Shown here piece after piece: positions 8,008 through 15,895 of a stretch of 53,486 bases of DNA. This DNA is from Chloroflexi bacterium 54-19 (lineage in GTDB: Bacteria > Chloroflexota > Chloroflexia > Chloroheliales > Chloroheliaceae). The translations under genes were made by a program, and so were the position numbers. Within the stretch, counting starts at the first letter, position 1. Every line of letters starts with the position of its first letter. The notes under the pieces are model-generated. The model saw only the letters and a program-made list of their open reading frames with translations, was not told the DNA's origin and made no database searches. The stretch covers positions 48,879 to 102,364 of the forward strand of contig MKTJ01000061.1 in NCBI GenBank assembly GCA_001898225.1, written 5' to 3'.

Positions 8008-10461
8008 ATGACACAGTTAAAGGAACTGACCAGGCCGGTAATAACTTACCCTGAGGATGGGTCGGTGATTCCGGTGGAACGGGCCATCTGGCAACCTTTC
8101 CAGCTTGACCCGGCTCCTGCGGGTTATTCGCCGCGCCTGGCCGGGAAAAAGATTGTGATTGCCGGAGGTTCGAGCGACACCGCCGCTCGCCTGTCCGGGG
8201 CCTTAACCAAAGGTGGAGCGAAAGTTTACCACTTTCATCCCACCCGGAACCTTGAGGCCGAAGCGGTAGCCCTCAAAAAACTGACCGGAACGGTAGACGG
8301 CCTGATAGACCTGAATGTATGCGAGGCCGCCGAGCCGACCTATCCCGCAAGCTGGCAGACAGCCCTGCGGCTGACGGTCGTGCTGCTAAAACTTTATTAC
8401 GAAGAATGGGCCACCACTACCGACGCGACCAGGGTCTTTTACATGCCGGTGACGCGCCTGGGCGGGACCATGGGTTTTGAGACCGCCAGCGGAGAATTTG
8501 CCCAGCCTTTTGGGGGCATCTGGGCCGGGTTAGCCAAGACCTTGCCCCGCGAGATACCCAACTGCAACCTCAAAATCCTCGATTTCGCCACGGGAGATTT
8601 TCGGAATATAGGCGAGATTGTCGCCCGTGAAATCTACCGCTGGGGCCTGTTCGAAATCGGTTACAAAGACGGCCAGCGTTACGGCCTGGCCTGCCACAAC
8701 CAGGCGGCGCGACCCCCGGTTATCGAGCTAACCACGCGCGATACAGTTCTTATCTCAGGCGGTGGGCGGGGCATCGGTTATGCCCTGGCGGAAGCCCTGG
8801 CCCAAAATTACGGCTGCCGGGTTATAGTTACCGGACGCCAGTCCGCGCCCGGCCCGGCCCCCTGGCTGGAAATGGACCCCGCCTCCTTTAAGGCTTATAC
8901 CCAGCAGTTGTATAAGACCATCCCGCCGGGAAAAAAGGTGGGCGAAGTCAGGCGGGGAATCGAGGAACTTAAACGCCAAAAAGAGCTCTACGACAATTTG
9001 CAGGCGTTAAAGCAAAAAGGTCTGCCGGTGGAATACCGGGTCTGCGATTTCACCTCGCCGGAACAGTTGCAGCGTTTGCTGGCCGAGCTTGGCAGTGGGT
9101 TAAGCGGGGTTATTCACAACGCCGGGGTCGATACCCCGGTGAGGTTGCCCTCCAAGACCCCAGACAATTTTGTCCAGACTATCGGCACCAAGGTAACCGG
9201 ATTCATGAACCTGTTTGAAGCCTTAAAAGACCACCCTTTGAAATTCTTCAATTGCGTCGGTTCTTTGACCGGGCGCTGGGGTGGGATGGTTGGCCAACTC
9301 GACTACGCCTCCGGTAACGAAGGGCTGGCCCGCCTGGGGTTATGGGCGGCCTCGCAGGTGAACTACCCCTTGAAATCTCTCTCCTGGCCGACCTGGGACC
9401 GTCTTGGCATGATTGCCAATTTCGAGGCGACCCTCAAATACATGGCCGCGATAGATGTCGAGGAAGGTCTTTACCACTGGCAGGCCGAGCTGCTCAGCCA
9501 GGGGTTCGGGGAAGTTTGCTTTAACGGCCCAGTCGGAAGCGCCGTCACGCCCGCCCACCTGTACGGCTTCCCTTTATTCTCCGAGGTGCCCCAGGCCGAG
9601 AAGTTGTATTCTCCCCTGTTCTTTACCGGCGAAATTTTGGATTTTCACATCTTTAATTCGGTCAAAGCAGTAAGCCGTATCGAGCCGGGCCTGACCCCGG
9701 CCATGGCCGACTTTAGCTTAGGGGGTCGCCCGGCCCTAACGGCAAGCCTGGTCCTCGAATACGCGGTAGCCCTGGCCGAATGGCTGGCCCCGGAAGGCTG
9801 GCCTAAACTGACGCTGGCCGCCCTCGAAGATTTTGAAATCGACCTGGACCGCCTGGCTACCAGCGGGAAAGAGGCGTTTGCCCTGGTAAAAGAGGCCCAC
9901 GGCTCCTGGCAGCAGGGGAACTGGGTCGTCGCCCTGGAACTGGCAGTCAGCAGCGACCCGAATCAGCCGGAAACAACCCAAAATCTGGCCCGGCTAAAAG
10001 TGGTTTTCAGCCGCCAGGAGCCTTCTAAACCTGGCGTTAACCTCTCACAAGCGCCCGGCAGGTTAAACGGACAGACGAAGAATAGCGAAAAAGTCGAATT
10101 TGAAGATAGTTCGCTGCTCCGCTGGCACGGGCACATTTTCAAGCTGGCTTCTTTCCAGGGTAACGCCGAGAGGACTTTTTCCGGCCCGGTCCAGCCCTGT
10201 TTTGAGGCGGACCTCTGGACCCTACCATTTTTGCCCACCCTGCGGTTGCCCGGCGCGGCCCTTGAAAACATCTGGCGCACTTCTTTCCATTTTTCCAGCC
10301 AGAAGAACCCGACCCAATTAAAGGTGGGCCGACTGGCGGTTTACCCGGCTGATTTCCGGTCGCCGGGTTACTTAGAGGGAGTTACCGGGGGGACAGAGTG
10401 GGCTTTTTACAGCGAAACGGGCCAAAAAGAAATGGTCCTGGAGAATTTAAGCTGGCAGTAA
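8008..10461 (+). CDS. PUFA/PKS-type ketoreductase with degenerate dehydratase-like C-terminus
   Basis: This 817-residue protein has no KS, AT or ACP. Residues about 1-240 look like the structural (pseudo-Rossmann) half of a PKS ketoreductase. Residues about 245-520 are the catalytic half with a nucleotide loop SGGGRGIG and Y433-x3-N437 in the LDYASGNEG motif. An insert rich in Lys, Arg and Gln between the second and third strands matches PUFA-synthase KRs. Residues about 540-817 resemble a double hot-dog dehydratase, but where an active domain has HxxxGxxxxP this one reads FSLGGRPALTA, so the catalytic His and Pro are not there. It probably acts in trans on ACP-bound intermediates, with the C-terminus structural or binding. 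Same strand and short spacing to its neighbours support co-transcription. Confidence 0.8.
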   Translation: MTQLKELTRPVITYPEDGSVIPVERAIWQPFQLDPAPAGYSPRLAGKKIVIAGGSSDTAARLSGALTKGGAKVYHFHPTRNLEAEAVALKKLTGTVDGLIDLNVCEAAEPTYPASWQTALRLTVVLLKLYYEEWATTTDATRVFYMPVTRLGGTMGFETASGEFAQPFGGIWAGLAKTLPREIPNCNLKILDFATGDFRNIGEIVAREIYRWGLFEIGYKDGQRYGLACHNQAARPPVIELTTRDTVLISGGGRGIGYALAEALAQNYGCRVIVTGRQSAPGPAPWLEMDPASFKAYTQQLYKTIPPGKKVGEVRRGIEELKRQKELYDNLQALKQKGLPVEYRVCDFTSPEQLQRLLAELGSGLSGVIHNAGVDTPVRLPSKTPDNFVQTIGTKVTGFMNLFEALKDHPLKFFNCVGSLTGRWGGMVGQLDYASGNEGLARLGLWAASQVNYPLKSLSWPTWDRLGMIANFEATLKYMAAIDVEEGLYHWQAELLSQGFGEVCFNGPVGSAVTPAHLYGFPLFSEVPQAEKLYSPLFFTGEILDFHIFNSVKAVSRIEPGLTPAMADFSLGGRPALTASLVLEYAVALAEWLAPEGWPKLTLAALEDFEIDLDRLATSGKEAFALVKEAHGSWQQGNWVVALELAVSSDPNQPETTQNLARLKVVFSRQEPSKPGVNLSQAPGRLNGQTKNSEKVEFEDSSLLRWHGHIFKLASFQGNAERTFSGPVQPCFEADLWTLPFLPTLRLPGAALENIWRTSFHFSSQKNPTQLKVGRLAVYPADFRSPGYLEGVTGGTEWAFYSETGQKEMVLENLSWQ

Positions 10462-10533
10462 ACCGTGGATAGTCACCCGGTCAGGTGATGTGAGATTTAA
10501 GGGATTAAAGTTGCGGCAAAAAGGAGCAGTCGC

Positions 10534-13500
10534 GTGTTTGTATCACTTGGTAAATTTACTTTCCGCCATCCCTGGTTGATTGTTATAGGCGGTCTTGTTT
10601 TTGTAATCCTGAGCGCCGCCGCCAGCTACAAACTTTCCGATAACCTCAAAATCGGGGGCTTTATTGACGACACCTCCGACTCGAATTTAGCTGCCGAGAT
10701 TGCCGAGAGCCAGCTTGGCCGGGAACAGGGCTTGATGGTGGTGCTTTTTACCTCAAAAACGGGCCTGACGGTCGACCGGCCCGAATATAAACAGGACGTG
10801 GAGGCGGTCCTGGCGCGTTTTAAAGGTAGCGGGGTCGGTAGCGAGATTACCTTTTACAATAGCGGCCTGGCCCAGTTTGTCTCGAATGACAAAAAAAGCA
10901 CCTATGCCGTGGTCGGGTTGCCGGGTAACGACGACGCCCAGTTCAAGACTGTCGAACGGCTGCACCCTTTGTTCACCGATACCCCTTTGCTACAGGTCCG
11001 GGTAGGGGGCCGCCCCGTGGTTAATTTCGAGATTGTAAAACAATCCGAGGTTGATTTACTCCGGGCCGAACTCTTTACCTTTCCTATCGTTGGTATCCTG
11101 TTGTTTTTAATCTTCCGCAGTGTGGTGGCGGCTTTTCTACCTCTGCTGCTGGGTGGTACGGCTATCCTGGGCGCTTACCTGATTTTGCGGATTGCCAGCA
11201 CCTTCACCGATGTATCCATTTTTGCCCTGAATATCATTACAATGCTCGGCCTGGGGCTTTCGATTGACTACAGCCTGTTTGTGATAAGCCGCTTCCGAGA
11301 GGAACTAAAAATCCACCAGGGGAGAGTTTTGCCTGCCCTGGTCAGGACCATGCAAACGGCAGGGCACACCGTTTTCTTTAGCGGGCTGACCGTTATTATC
11401 AGCCTGTTGAGCCTGCTGGTCTTTGAACCGCAATTCCTCAAAAGCATGGGGTACGGCGGCGCGGCGGCGGTCCTGGTGGCAATGCTGGCTTCGCTGACCA
11501 TTCTCCCGGCTATCCTGGCCCTGCTCGGTGAGAAAGTAAACTTTCTCTCGCTCAACTCGCTGCTACCAAAGCGGCGCAAGGAAAAACAACCGGCGGTAGG
11601 GCGTGAGCTGGTCAACACCGGTTACTGGTACCGGACCAGCCAGTTTGTAATGCGCCGTCCCATCCTGGTGCTGGTCCTTACCCTGGTGCCGTTACTGGCT
11701 ATCGGCAGCCCTTTTTTGAGGATCGACTTTTCAACCTTTGATGCCCGCACCCTCCCCGACAACCACGCCAGCCGCCAGGTCAACGACGTGCTGGATAGTC
11801 AGTTCCCACCGAATGAAACCTCGCCCATCGAGATTACGGCCTTTTCAATAAACCCGGCCCTGGACCCGACCACCCTGGGGAGCCTGTTCGACCTGACCCG
11901 CAAGTTGCAGTCCTTACCGGGAGTGGTACGGGTTGACAGCCTGGTAACCGCTGACCCGAACCTTGACAAAGCCGGGTATGCGGCCTTTTATTCCGAGGCT
12001 AACCGGGCCCAGAATCCCCAGGCGGCTCAACTGGCCCAGCGCTTTTCGAACGGCAATTTCACTCTGATAAATGTCATCTTCAAGGATAACAAGTTTGCCG
12101 GTAGCACCCAGGACCTGGTCCGCACCATCCGGCAAATCACCCCACCCGGCCAGCTTATCCTGACGGTGGGCGGGGAAACAGCCTCGCTGGTTGACCTGTT
12201 AAGCAGTCTGGCGCGCAGCCTGCCCCTGGCCTTTGGCCTGATTGTGCTGGTCCTGTTCGTCCTGCTCTATCTGATGCTGGGCAGCCTGGTCGTCCCCTTA
12301 AAGGCGGTCATCCTCAATATTCTTTCATTATCGGCCTGTTTTGGTACCCTGGTCTGGGTCTTCCAGGACGGTAACTTTGCCGATTGGCTCGGCTTTACCA
12401 AAACCGGGACGATTGACAGCACCCAGCCCGTCCTCATCTTCGCAGGGGCCTTTGGCCTTTCCCTCGACTACGAGGTCTTCCTTTTATCGCGGATAAAAGA
12501 GCATTACGACCGGACCAACGACCTGCGCTCCTCGGTCGCCCTGGGGGTCCAGAAGACCGGGGGTATCATAACCAGCGCGGCGCTCCTGCTGGTAGTGGTC
12601 ATCGGCAGCTTTGTAACCGGGGAAGTTCTCTTTATCAAACAAATCGGCCTGGGCCTGGCGGTGGCTATCCTGGTTGACGCGACGGTGGTCCGCACCCTCT
12701 TGCTGCCCGCCTCGATGCGGCTCATGGGTAAATATAACTGGTGGGCTCCTGGCTTCCTGGTGAAACTCCATCACAAACTCGGGCTGGCCGAAAAAGAGCC
12801 GGAGTTTGAGCCGGAATTAGAGGAAGGGACTATCCCGCTGCCCGCCCCGGTGTTGAGTGCCACTTCGAACGGTTCGCCGCGACCCTCGTTTACGCCGTCG
12901 CTACCGTTGCCACAGTATCAGGTGCAAAGTCCGGCCCCGGCCCAGTTTAATCCGCCATCTCAGCCCCAACCCCAGGTGCAGGTCCGGCCTCAGCCTCAGG
13001 CTCAGCCGCAACCTCAGTTCCAATTACCGTCACAACCCCAGCCGCAGTTCCAGCCAATGGCGCACATCCAACCGAAGCAACCGCCCCAACCGCAGCCGAG
13101 GACTTCCGAAGTCCGTCCGCCGCTGCCTGGGTTTACTAACACCCCGGCCCAACCCTCGCCCGCCGGTCGGATACCTGACCCCGAATTAGTCCCGGCCCAG
13201 AGCTTCTCGAAGCTGCCGGACGACTTGCGAAAAGCCGAACTGCTCGACCTGATTAAAAAAGAGTTGGTCAATCCAGCCGGCCCGGCGGGCCTCCCTGCGG
13301 TCAGGATTAACCAGCTTACCCGGTTGGCCGAGTTAAGCAAAAGCATGGGCCAGGATAACGAGGCCATTGATTACTACGAGCAAAGCCTGAAACTAATGCG
13401 GGAGACCGGTTTTGACGAACAAAACCAGGTAATTATTTTAACCCAGCTATCCAACCTCTACCTGGAAGTCCATGCTTCCGAGAAGGGGCTGGCCGTATCG

Positions 13501-14340
13501 CTGGTAGGGGTCCAGTTAAGCCGCCGGACCGGGCAAGCCGCCGCCGAATTTACCTTCCTGACCAACCTGGTTGAATTCAGCCTCAAACTGCAAGAGCTCA
13601 AACAGGCTAAAAGTTTTGCCTGGCAGGCCCATCAACTGGCGCAGAGCCGGTTCGATGCCCCTCGCGTGCGCCGGGCCGAACGCATCCTGGCAGCGGTGGA
13701 AGCCCGCGAGGAACTGGAGTTTCATTCCCATACCCTGACCGGGTTCCACAATATTACCGGCAGCTTTAAGAATGTGACCGGCCAGTTTAATTTCATTTCC
13801 CGCCCGGCAGCGCCCCCGGTTTTTCCCAACCCCGGCCCTAATGCTAAACCTGACCAGGACGGGCAGGCTGACTTTTTATTCAAGCGCGGCCAGCAGTTAC
13901 AAAATGAAAGAGACTTCTACCAGGCCATTGAAGTCTACCGGCAAGCCCTGGAACTGAACCCGCACCAGCTAAGAGGCTATCTCAACCGGGCCGAGTGTTT
14001 TAAGACGCTGGGCGAAGTGGAGAAAGCTCTTAAAGACTATAACCGGGCGCTGGATATTGATAAAAACGACCCGGCTGTCTGGCTTAACCGGGGAAAACTT
14101 TTCTACCAGCTAAGGGACTACAACCAGGCCATCCAGAATTTTTCGCAGGCCATCCGGCTTAACCCGAATATACCCGAAGCCTACTTAAACCGGGCGGAAG
14201 CCTATCGCCAGCAACTTCAACTGGGCAACGCCGCCGATGACCTGAACCAATTTATTACGCTGAGCAAAGATAATGACCCCGGTGGGGTCAGGGTAGCCCG
14301 CGCTATCCTCGCAAAAATCGGAGAAAAGACCGTTATTTAG
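10534..14340 (+). CDS. MMPL/RND-family lipid exporter fused to cytosolic TPR repeats
   Basis: A 1268-residue protein starting at GTG 10534 with AAGGAG 7 bases upstream. Residues 1-755 form a complete MMPL transporter: one leading membrane helix (residues 13-33), two periplasmic-type loops and two sets of hydrophobic helices carrying SIDYSLFVISRF and SLDYEVFLLSRIKEHYD, the repeated proton-relay region of MmpL proteins. Residues about 776-890 are a low-complexity linker made mostly of Pro and Gln. The remainder is tetratricopeptide repeat: one block at about 905-1060 and a canonical block at about 1115-1255 (RGQQLQNERDFYQAIEVY type units). Between them lies TGFHNITGSFKNVTGQFN, a short imperfect repeat. 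MMPL proteins export lipids and glycolipids. The C-terminus should be cytosolic, so the TPRs could dock the biosynthetic enzymes. I know of no characterised example of this fusion. Confidence 0.85.
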   Translation: MFVSLGKFTFRHPWLIVIGGLVFVILSAAASYKLSDNLKIGGFIDDTSDSNLAAEIAESQLGREQGLMVVLFTSKTGLTVDRPEYKQDVEAVLARFKGSGVGSEITFYNSGLAQFVSNDKKSTYAVVGLPGNDDAQFKTVERLHPLFTDTPLLQVRVGGRPVVNFEIVKQSEVDLLRAELFTFPIVGILLFLIFRSVVAAFLPLLLGGTAILGAYLILRIASTFTDVSIFALNIITMLGLGLSIDYSLFVISRFREELKIHQGRVLPALVRTMQTAGHTVFFSGLTVIISLLSLLVFEPQFLKSMGYGGAAAVLVAMLASLTILPAILALLGEKVNFLSLNSLLPKRRKEKQPAVGRELVNTGYWYRTSQFVMRRPILVLVLTLVPLLAIGSPFLRIDFSTFDARTLPDNHASRQVNDVLDSQFPPNETSPIEITAFSINPALDPTTLGSLFDLTRKLQSLPGVVRVDSLVTADPNLDKAGYAAFYSEANRAQNPQAAQLAQRFSNGNFTLINVIFKDNKFAGSTQDLVRTIRQITPPGQLILTVGGETASLVDLLSSLARSLPLAFGLIVLVLFVLLYLMLGSLVVPLKAVILNILSLSACFGTLVWVFQDGNFADWLGFTKTGTIDSTQPVLIFAGAFGLSLDYEVFLLSRIKEHYDRTNDLRSSVALGVQKTGGIITSAALLLVVVIGSFVTGEVLFIKQIGLGLAVAILVDATVVRTLLLPASMRLMGKYNWWAPGFLVKLHHKLGLAEKEPEFEPELEEGTIPLPAPVLSATSNGSPRPSFTPSLPLPQYQVQSPAPAQFNPPSQPQPQVQVRPQPQAQPQPQFQLPSQPQPQFQPMAHIQPKQPPQPQPRTSEVRPPLPGFTNTPAQPSPAGRIPDPELVPAQSFSKLPDDLRKAELLDLIKKELVNPAGPAGLPAVRINQLTRLAELSKSMGQDNEAIDYYEQSLKLMRETGFDEQNQVIILTQLSNLYLEVHASEKGLAVSLVGVQLSRRTGQAAAEFTFLTNLVEFSLKLQELKQAKSFAWQAHQLAQSRFDAPRVRRAERILAAVEAREELEFHSHTLTGFHNITGSFKNVTGQFNFISRPAAPPVFPNPGPNAKPDQDGQADFLFKRGQQLQNERDFYQAIEVYRQALELNPHQLRGYLNRAECFKTLGEVEKALKDYNRALDIDKNDPAVWLNRGKLFYQLRDYNQAIQNFSQAIRLNPNIPEAYLNRAEAYRQQLQLGNAADDLNQFITLSKDNDPGGVRVARAILAKIGEKTVI

Positions 14341-14364
14341 CCGGCCAGGGAGGTAGAAACAGGT

Positions 14365-14817
14365 ATGTACCACGCGATAGTACGGAGCCGTTTGCGCAAA
14401 GGAATGGCAAGGTTAAACCGGGAGCAGTTTGAACCGATGGTGCAAGGCTTCCCGGCGGAGTTCGAACTGTTTTTCCCCGGCCTGCCCGGCCATAAAGGGC
14501 CGCGCTTTAACCTTGAAGGCACCATAAACCTCTACCGCCGGATTTTCGAAATTTACCCTGCCCTGAAATTCGAGGTCGAAGACCTTGTCGTGAGCGGGTG
14601 GCCGCACAATACCAGGGTCTGTGTGAAGTGGAAATGCCAGGCCACCCGTAAAAATGGGCTGCCTTACACCAACCAGGGCGTGCATATTTTTCACCTGCGC
14701 TGGGGCAAGGTCCGCTACCTGGAGATTTATTGCGATACCCAGAGTATTGCCGAAGTCAGGCGGACCCCCGACTTCAACCGCCTTTCCGGTCAGGCAACCA
14801 TCCCAGACCGATTTTAA
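14365..14817 (+). CDS. NTF2-like / SnoaL-like protein
   Basis: 150 residues, ATG start with GGAGGT about 11 bases upstream. The pattern of an N-terminal helix, LYRRIFEIYPALKFEVEDLVVSG, then strands VCVKWKCQAT and GVHIFHLRWGKVRYLEIYCDTQ is that of the SnoaL/NTF2 cone fold. Members act as polyketide cyclases, epoxide hydrolases, isomerases or simple binding proteins. No decisive catalytic residue set can be assigned here. It lies 24 bases after the exporter and 20 bases before a SRPBCC gene, so it probably handles an intermediate or product of the synthase. A housekeeping role seems less likely in this setting. Confidence 0.75.
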   Translation: MYHAIVRSRLRKGMARLNREQFEPMVQGFPAEFELFFPGLPGHKGPRFNLEGTINLYRRIFEIYPALKFEVEDLVVSGWPHNTRVCVKWKCQATRKNGLPYTNQGVHIFHLRWGKVRYLEIYCDTQSIAEVRRTPDFNRLSGQATIPDRF

Positions 14818-14837
14818 TTAACCAAAAGGAGATTTTT

Positions 14838-15269
14838 ATGCCGGTAATAAAAAAGTCGACCGCCGTCACGGCGCCCGCCGAGCGCGTTTTTGAGATTCTG
14901 GCCGACCCCAAACTCGCCCACGAATTAAATCCCGACCTTGTTTTAACTTCTTACACTCCCTCGACCATCGGCGGTTTTGACAATTCCTGGGAATACAAAA
15001 TGAGCGGGTTAAAGTTCAAAGGTACTACCAGGATGCTGGTGGTGGAGCGACCTTTTGTCGCCATTTACGAAACTACCGGCGATTTGCCTTCCCGGTGGAG
15101 CTGGCATTTGCAAAGTCAGGGCGAAACTACCCTGGTAGAAGTTGAACTCGATTACACCATCCCGAAATTGCTTAACAACCCCTTACTCCGGCCCAGCGTC
15201 GAAAAGACCAACGAAAAGGTCATCACGAACCAGGTTGCCAACCTTAAAAGGTTATCCGAAACCAGTTAG
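14838..15269 (+). CDS. SRPBCC-family protein (polyketide cyclase/lipid-binding fold)
   Basis: 143 residues from the ATG at 14838, which has AAAGGAGA about 6 bases upstream. An in-frame codon at 14730 would make it run into the preceding gene and lacks such a site. The N-terminus VIKKSTAVTAPAERVFEIL and ADPKLAHELNPDL, followed by alternating strands and a long C-terminal helix, are typical of the START-like SRPBCC fold, which encloses a hydrophobic cavity. Relatives are polyketide aromatases/cyclases or lipid carriers. The chain made here is probably fully reduced, so lipid binding or transfer toward the MMPL exporter is as plausible as cyclisation. Evidence for the fold is good; the function is inferred. 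Confidence 0.8.
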   Translation: MPVIKKSTAVTAPAERVFEILADPKLAHELNPDLVLTSYTPSTIGGFDNSWEYKMSGLKFKGTTRMLVVERPFVAIYETTGDLPSRWSWHLQSQGETTLVEVELDYTIPKLLNNPLLRPSVEKTNEKVITNQVANLKRLSETS

Positions 15270-15308
15270 CCCGTTTTTATTCGACCGTTTTGTTGTGAGG
15301 TGAACCAG

Positions 15309-15809
15309 TTGGAAGACGAAAAACTCTTAGAAGCCTTAAACGGGTACATGAAAGCCGGGACAATCTGGGAAAGCCTGGATATAACCATTACCGGCATCAG
15401 CCAGGACGAGGTAACCGCCACCATGCCCGTCTCGCCCCGGACCACGCAGCAGAGCGGCTTTTTACACGGTGGGGCCATGCTAACGCTGATGGAATCCCTG
15501 GCGACCCTGGGGACGGCTATCAATATAGATACCAGCCGCCAGATGTGCTTCGGCCTGTCGATAACGGCCAACCATTTTCGCTCCCGCAAGGACGGCGTGA
15601 TGACCGGGATTGGCAGGCCGATCCACCAGGGGCGTACCAGCATGGTCTGGGATGTCAATATCATTGATGAGAAGGGGATTCTGGTCAGTGCTGCCCGCTG
15701 CACCGTTGAAATTGTTGACCGTCCGGCGTCGGACCTGGCTCAACTTGAATCACAGCTTATTAGCATGAAGGAGTGGGACTCTTTTAACGACCTCCCGAAT
15801 TTCTGGTAA
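15309..15809 (+). CDS. PaaI-type hot-dog thioesterase
   Basis: 166 residues with a TTG start at 15309, chosen because GAGGTGA, a near-perfect ribosome binding site, ends 5 bases before it; an in-frame GTG at 15300 lies inside that site. The motif SGFLHGGAMLTLMESLATLGTA is cut here to its core HGGAxLTLxES, the signature of PaaI/YbgC-like hot-dog acyl-CoA thioesterases, and the later strand MTGIGRPIHQGRTSMVWDVNI completes the fold. Such enzymes hydrolyse acyl-CoA or acyl-ACP. In this operon it could release the finished chain from the ACP or edit stalled intermediates. No classical thioesterase domain is seen on the synthase in the window, which makes a release role attractive but unproven. Confidence 0.85.
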   Translation: MEDEKLLEALNGYMKAGTIWESLDITITGISQDEVTATMPVSPRTTQQSGFLHGGAMLTLMESLATLGTAINIDTSRQMCFGLSITANHFRSRKDGVMTGIGRPIHQGRTSMVWDVNIIDEKGILVSAARCTVEIVDRPASDLAQLESQLISMKEWDSFNDLPNFW

Positions 15810-15836
15810 ATAGGCCAGTTAGAAATGTATTCATTA

Positions 15837-15865
15837 TTGGTTAGTGTTAGAAATACAGTGATATT
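15837..15865 (+). promoter_or_regulatory. Possible promoter before accDA
   Basis: The 86-base gap before accDA is markedly AT-rich. It contains TTGGTT (15837-15842) and GATATT (15860-15865) separated by 17 bases. Both hexamers match the sigma-70 consensus in only four of six positions. It could give accDA its own transcript in addition to read-through. Confidence 0.3.
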
Positions 15866-15895
15866 TAGTGGTTTATTAAAGAAGTTGGTGTGACA

